From an uncultured Pseudomonadota bacterium (GTDB lineage Bacteria > Pseudomonadota > Gammaproteobacteria > Steroidobacterales > Woeseiaceae), in the NCBI GenBank assembly GCA_913055625.1, contig CAJXJW010000003.1, positions 1 to 64,000 on the forward strand: a stretch of 64,000 nucleotides of DNA. Reading direction: 5' to 3'. This document shows, piece by piece, positions 60,587 to 64,000 of the stretch; the first letter of the stretch is position 1, and each line of letters opens with the position of its first letter. The notes under the pieces were generated by a model. It had not been told where the DNA came from, searched no databases, and saw only the letters and a list, made by a program, of their open reading frames with translations. The position numbers and the translations under genes were made by a program.

Positions 60587-61245
60587 CAGAGGACCTCCGT
60601 GCGGTGCACCTGGTGGATCTGGTACTCGGCCTTTTCGACCTGCTTCGGCCGCATCGACCGCACGCCCCAGATCATCAGCCCGATGATGAAGAATGCACTG
60701 GGCGGCAGGAGCATGAGGCCGTTCGCCTCGTACCACCCGCCGTTCGCGGCGAGCGGCAGGATCTCCACGCCGAACAGCGTGCCCGCACCGAACAACTCGC
60801 GGGCGGTCGCGACGACCAGCAAGACCACGCTGTAGCCCAGGCCGTTTCCGAGGCCGTCGAGCATGCTCATGCCCACGCCGTTCTTCATCGCGAACGCCTC
60901 GGCGCGTCCGAGCACGATGCAGTTCGTGATGATCAGTCCGACGAAGACGGAAAGCTGCTTGCTGGTTTCGAACGCGTAGGCCTTCAGGAGCTGGTCGACG
61001 ACGATCACGAAGGACGCGATGATCGTCATCTGCACAATGATGCGAATGTTGTTCGGGATGATGCCGCGGATGGCGCTGATCGCGCCGCCGGACAGCACCA
61101 CGACGCTGGTCAGCGCGATGCACATCAGCAGCGCGGGCAGCAGCGACGTCGTGACGGCGAGCGCGGAGCAGATGCCGAGCACCTGCAGCGTGATCGGATT
61201 GTTGTCGACGATCGGCTCGAGCAGGATTTTCTTGGGTTCAGCCAT
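60586..61245 (-). CDS. nqrD: Na+-NQR subunit D
   Basis: The 219-residue membrane subunit starts with [30 protein letters not shown], the typical NqrD N terminus including one of the iron-binding cysteines. The second is in [17 protein letters not shown]. It forms a pair with NqrE in the sodium pump. The start overlaps the nqrC stop by eight bases, which fits tight cotranslation of the operon. Confidence 0.95.
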   Translation of the reverse strand: MAEPKKILLEPIVDNNPITLQVLGICSALAVTTSLLPALLMCIALTSVVVLSGGAISAIRGIIPNNIRIIVQMTIIASFVIVVDQLLKAYAFETSKQLSVFVGLIITNCIVLGRAEAFAMKNGVGMSMLDGLGNGLGYSVVLLVVATARELFGAGTLFGVEILPLAANGGWYEANGLMLLPPSAFFIIGLMIWGVRSMRPKQVEKAEYQIHQVHRTEVL

Positions 61246-62032
61246 CGTGCGCTTCCCGTTCGCGAAATTGTTCGAGGTAGGGCCCGAAACCGTGCGGGCC
61301 GAGCCAGTAATGCAGCAGGTCCGTGACGCCGCGGCCGGTGAGCGTCGCGCCGGCCAGGCCGTCGATCTCGTACTCCGCCGACGGGCCGGGCTGCACGTTG
61401 CCCTTGATCACAGAGATACGCGGCTCGCCGTCCTCGCCATAGGCCGTCTTGCCATCCCACATTGCCCGCCAGTCGGGCTTGTCCACCTGGTCGCCCAGGC
61501 CCGGCGTTTCACCGTGCTCGTAGAACTGCAGGCCGCGAATCGTCGTACCGTCGGCGGCCAGCGCCAGGTACCCGTACATCGTCGACCACAAGCCCTTGCC
61601 ATAGACCGGCAGGATGATCTCCTGCAGGTCGTCGCCGTCCCGCACGAGGTAGACCGCGGCGTAGTTCGCGCGCCGGCCGATGCGCGCGGAGTCCGCCGCC
61701 GCCGGTATCGCCGTGCTCGCGGCCGGGTCGTTAGCGGCGGCCAGCGCGTCGAACGTGGCCGCGTTGACGGCGTCCGTATAGTCGCCGGTCTCGAGGTCGA
61801 CAACGCGGGTCTCGACCTGCGCGAACAGCTCGCTGACGGGCCGGCTCTCGTCGTACAGGCCGGCCACTTCGAGCACGATGCGCTGCCGGTACTCGCCGGC
61901 GTTCTTCTCCTGCAGCGGTTTCAGCGCGATCGCCGCCACGGACACGAGGACGGAGCACACGAGGCTCACGCCGACGGCCACGATGAGCGTGTTCGACAGG
62001 CTGTTGCGGTCGCGTTTCTTTTGCTCAGCCAC
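61238..62032 (-). CDS. nqrC: Na+-NQR subunit C, covalent FMN subunit
   Basis: The 264-residue subunit has one N-terminal membrane helix ([20 protein letters not shown]) and a periplasmic FMN-binding domain. The flavinylation motif is [12 protein letters not shown], with Thr230 as the likely FMN attachment residue (the consensus has Ser where this has Ala before GAT). ApbE performs the modification. [16 protein letters not shown] and [14 protein letters not shown] are other conserved blocks. The start overlaps the nqrB stop by eight bases. Confidence 0.95.
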   Translation of the reverse strand: MAEQKKRDRNSLSNTLIVAVGVSLVCSVLVSVAAIALKPLQEKNAGEYRQRIVLEVAGLYDESRPVSELFAQVETRVVDLETGDYTDAVNAATFDALAAANDPAASTAIPAAADSARIGRRANYAAVYLVRDGDDLQEIILPVYGKGLWSTMYGYLALAADGTTIRGLQFYEHGETPGLGDQVDKPDWRAMWDGKTAYGEDGEPRISVIKGNVQPGPSAEYEIDGLAGATLTGRGVTDLLHYWLGPHGFGPYLEQFREREAHDG

Positions 62033-63233
62033 TGCGCTTCACCCTCCGCCGGACGTTGGCGCGCACCACGAAGTAGTCGATGAGCGGCGCGAAGATATTG
62101 CCGAGCAGGATCGCGAGCATGATGCCCTCGGGAAAGGCCGGGTTGATGACGCGGATGACCCAGGTCAGCGCCCCGATCAGCAGGCCGAAGATCCAGTGAC
62201 CCAGCATCGTGTCCGGCGCACTGACCGGGTCCGTCGCCATGAACACGGCGCCGAACGCGAAGCCGCCGAGCGCGAAGTGCCAGTACCACGGCATCGTCAG
62301 CATCGGGTTGCTGCTGCCCGGGTCCGCGAAAAGCAGCGCCGGTATCAGCAGCCCCGCGAACACGCCGGCGATGATGCGCCACGAGGCGATGCGCGCGAAG
62401 ACGAGGAATGCGCCGCCCGCGAGACACAGGATCATCGAGGTCTCGCCGAGCGAGCCCTGGATCTGCCCGATCGCAGCGTTCGCGTACGTGATGCCGGCAT
62501 CGCGGATGCCCTGCATGCCCTCGATTGCGCCGATGCCGAGCGGCGTGGCGCCGCTGAAGCCGTCGACCGCCGTCCAGACCGCGTCGCCCGACATCTGCAC
62601 CGGGTACGCGAAATACAGGAACGCCCGGCCGGTCAGCGCCGGGTTCAGGAAATTCTTGCCGGTACCGCCGAACACCTCCTTGCCGATGACGACGCCGAAG
62701 CTGATGCCCAGTGCCACCTGCCACAGCGGCGTCGAAGCCGGCAGGATGAGCGCGTACAGGATGGACGTGACGAAGAAGCCCTCGTTCACCTCGTGATTGC
62801 GCACGCTGGCGAACAGCACCTCCCAGAACCCGCCGGCCGCCATCGTCACCGCGTAAATCGGCAGGAAATACACGAGGCCGTGCAGCAGGTTGTCGTACAG
62901 GCTCTGCGGGTCGACGCCGGCGCCGAGCAGCGCAAGCAGCGCGCCGCGCCAGCCGGGCACGCTGTCGAGGCCCATGGCCAGCATCGCCGAGTTCGCCTGG
63001 AAGCCCGTATTCCACATGCCGAATAGCGTGCACGGCGTCACGGCGAACACGACGAGGATCATGACGCGCTTCAGGTCGAGTGCGTCGCGCACGTGCGGCG
63101 AGCCTGGCGTCACGTCGGGCGGCGAGTAGAACAGCGTGTCGACCATCTCGAAGATGGCCCCGAATTTCTCGAAGCGGCCGCCCCGGGTGAACAGCGGCTC
63201 CAGCCGGTCGAGCAGTTTCCGGAAGCCCCGCAT
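62025..63233 (-). CDS. nqrB: Na+-NQR subunit B, covalent FMN and sodium channel subunit
   Basis: The 402-residue membrane subunit has about ten helices. Its flavinylation motif is DGFSGATPLG, with Thr230 as the FMN attachment residue. Other family landmarks are FEMVDTLFYSPPDVTPGSPHVRD, GKNFLNPALTGRAFLYFAYP and PDTMLGHWIFGLLIG. NqrB carries the quinone site and the sodium path. It shares one base with the nqrA stop. Confidence 0.96.
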   Translation of the reverse strand: MRGFRKLLDRLEPLFTRGGRFEKFGAIFEMVDTLFYSPPDVTPGSPHVRDALDLKRVMILVVFAVTPCTLFGMWNTGFQANSAMLAMGLDSVPGWRGALLALLGAGVDPQSLYDNLLHGLVYFLPIYAVTMAAGGFWEVLFASVRNHEVNEGFFVTSILYALILPASTPLWQVALGISFGVVIGKEVFGGTGKNFLNPALTGRAFLYFAYPVQMSGDAVWTAVDGFSGATPLGIGAIEGMQGIRDAGITYANAAIGQIQGSLGETSMILCLAGGAFLVFARIASWRIIAGVFAGLLIPALLFADPGSSNPMLTMPWYWHFALGGFAFGAVFMATDPVSAPDTMLGHWIFGLLIGALTWVIRVINPAFPEGIMLAILLGNIFAPLIDYFVVRANVRRRVKRSG

Positions 63234-64000
63234 CAGCCGTTCACCTCGATTTCATTCAATACCATGCGCAGGTACGGACCGTACTCGTACTTGCCGTTGC
63301 AGACGAACGAGCACAACGACAGGTCCTCCTCGTCGAGTTCCAGGCAACCGAGTTCGCGTGCGCGGTCCGTGTCGCCGACCAGCAGTGCCTTGAGGAGCGG
63401 CGTCGGCAGGACGTCGAGCGGCACGACCCGTTCGAAACTGCCGATGGGCACCATCGCGCGGGCGCTGCCGTTCTGTGTCGTCGTCAGCGCGAAACCCTCG
63501 CGGCTGAACGGCTTGCCGACGTAGGCCCGCATCGCCGAATACTTGCCGACGCCCGGGCGCATCCAGTGCATGAACAGCCGCGAACGGTCCTCGGAAATCA
63601 GCGACACCTGGTCGTGGTAGCGGCCGAGGAAGGCCAGCGGTCCCGCGGCGCGGTGCCCCGACAATACCGAACCGCTGATGACGCGCACCGGGCCTTTCGC
63701 CACTTCGCTCTCGAGAAACTCCTCCGTGGCGGCGCCGAGCCGCGTGCGAAGCAGGCGCGGCTTTACCGCCATCGGGCCGCCGACCGCGACGACGCGCTCC
63801 GTCGGCAATCGTCCGGTCGCGAACAGGCCGCCGATCGCGATGACGTCCTGGTAGCCGAGGTGCCACGCGGTCCGCGTGCCGCCGACCGGCGCGAGGCAGT
63901 GTATGTGCGTGCCGACCAGCCCGGCCGGGTGCGGACCGTCGAACTCGGCGTGCAGCAGGCGGGCATCGTCGACGGCCGGGATGCCCGAATTCGGCGCCGT
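63233..64000 (-). CDS. nqrA: Na+-NQR subunit A, C-terminal part (cut by window edge)
   Basis: The frame is open from the right edge of the window to the stop at 63233, giving 255 residues of a protein usually about 445 long. The N terminus lies outside. PHPAGLVGTHIHCLAPVGG, WHLGYQDVIAIGGLF, RVISGSVLSGH and SAMRAYVGKPFSREGFALT are typical of NqrA, the peripheral cytosolic subunit without known cofactor. It is the first gene of the operon nqrABCDEF-nqrM-CBS, whose promoter must lie to the right of the window. The C-terminal end (YGPYLRMVLNEIEVNG) fits the family. Confidence 0.94.
   Translation of the reverse strand, partial: TAPNSGIPAVDDARLLHAEFDGPHPAGLVGTHIHCLAPVGGTRTAWHLGYQDVIAIGGLFATGRLPTERVVAVGGPMAVKPRLLRTRLGAATEEFLESEVAKGPVRVISGSVLSGHRAAGPLAFLGRYHDQVSLISEDRSRLFMHWMRPGVGKYSAMRAYVGKPFSREGFALTTTQNGSARAMVPIGSFERVVPLDVLPTPLLKALLVGDTDRARELGCLELDEEDLSLCSFVCNGKYEYGPYLRMVLNEIEVNG

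Noticed and set aside
1-64000. tRNA, rRNA, CRISPR array, transposase or integrase
   Set aside because: I looked for cloverleaf ends, regular spaced repeats and transposase motifs and saw none that I could support. A covariance-model scan would be needed to exclude small RNAs.

Overview
The window is high-GC DNA (about two thirds G+C in coding lines counted by eye) from a Gram-negative bacterium. The evidence for that is many signal peptides, lipoproteins, outer-membrane barrels, a TonB-dependent receptor and an RND pump. A gammaproteobacterium is the best guess: a sodium-pumping NADH:quinone oxidoreductase with NqrM, NapC/CymA-like quinol dehydrogenases, DcaP- and OprP-type porins, a Tsx-type channel, and a TolB/TPR membrane protein of a kind common in that class. 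The lineage (for example a Woeseiales-like sediment organism) is inference only. No rRNA, tRNA, transposase or CRISPR array was seen.

Layout. 0-12.7 kb: the end of a cation/proton antiporter, an exported glutaminase overlapping an S9 peptidase, a divergent DcaP-like porin followed by a lipoprotein amidase, and a complete tripartite RND efflux operon. 12.7-20.6 kb: the first Mtr-type extracellular electron transfer (EET) locus, with an MtrB/PioB barrel, a decaheme DmsE/MtrA, an 18-heme DmsE-like protein, a surface OmcA/MtrC decaheme lipoprotein and a divergent NapC. 20.6-28.2 kb: a TonB receptor, then an operon of cytochrome b, a Tat-exported fused [2Fe-2S]/molybdopterin hydroxylase, an FAD subunit with an extra four-Cys loop, and a 75-residue protein resembling ribosomal L13e. 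28.4-43.9 kb: mixed genes, including a LolA-like protein, two short BamA-like barrels, guanine deaminase with a Tsx-like channel, an OprP-like porin, a TPR/TolB protein, a GMC dehydrogenase with its small subunit, an FHA/ATPase protein, a cupin, a YjdF-like membrane protein and ApbE. 44.0-55.9 kb: the second Mtr locus (MtrB, DmsE, OmcA/MtrC). It is divergent from a long operon with a diheme cytochrome c, a SnoaL-like protein, a HemN-like radical SAM protein, a second NapC and a three-subunit quinol:fumarate reductase/succinate dehydrogenase. 55.9-58.2 kb: a lower-GC islet between two inverted 47-bp REP-like elements, with a small membrane protein and a membrane protein/ECF sigma pair. 58.2-64.0 kb: nqrABCDEF-nqrM plus a CBS-domain gene, nqrA being cut by the window edge.

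How the genes work together (inference from family knowledge). Nqr and the molybdoenzyme/cytochrome b operon would feed the quinone pool. The two NapC proteins would pass quinol electrons to periplasmic multiheme cytochromes, through the MtrB/DmsE conduits, to surface decaheme lipoproteins with collagen-like stalks. The second locus adds a fumarate/succinate branch. The most unusual object is the 18-heme protein. It reads as a complete 10-heme DmsE preceded by two more copies of the DmsE tetraheme N-terminal module, so it may be a longer periplasmic wire than the usual MtrA.
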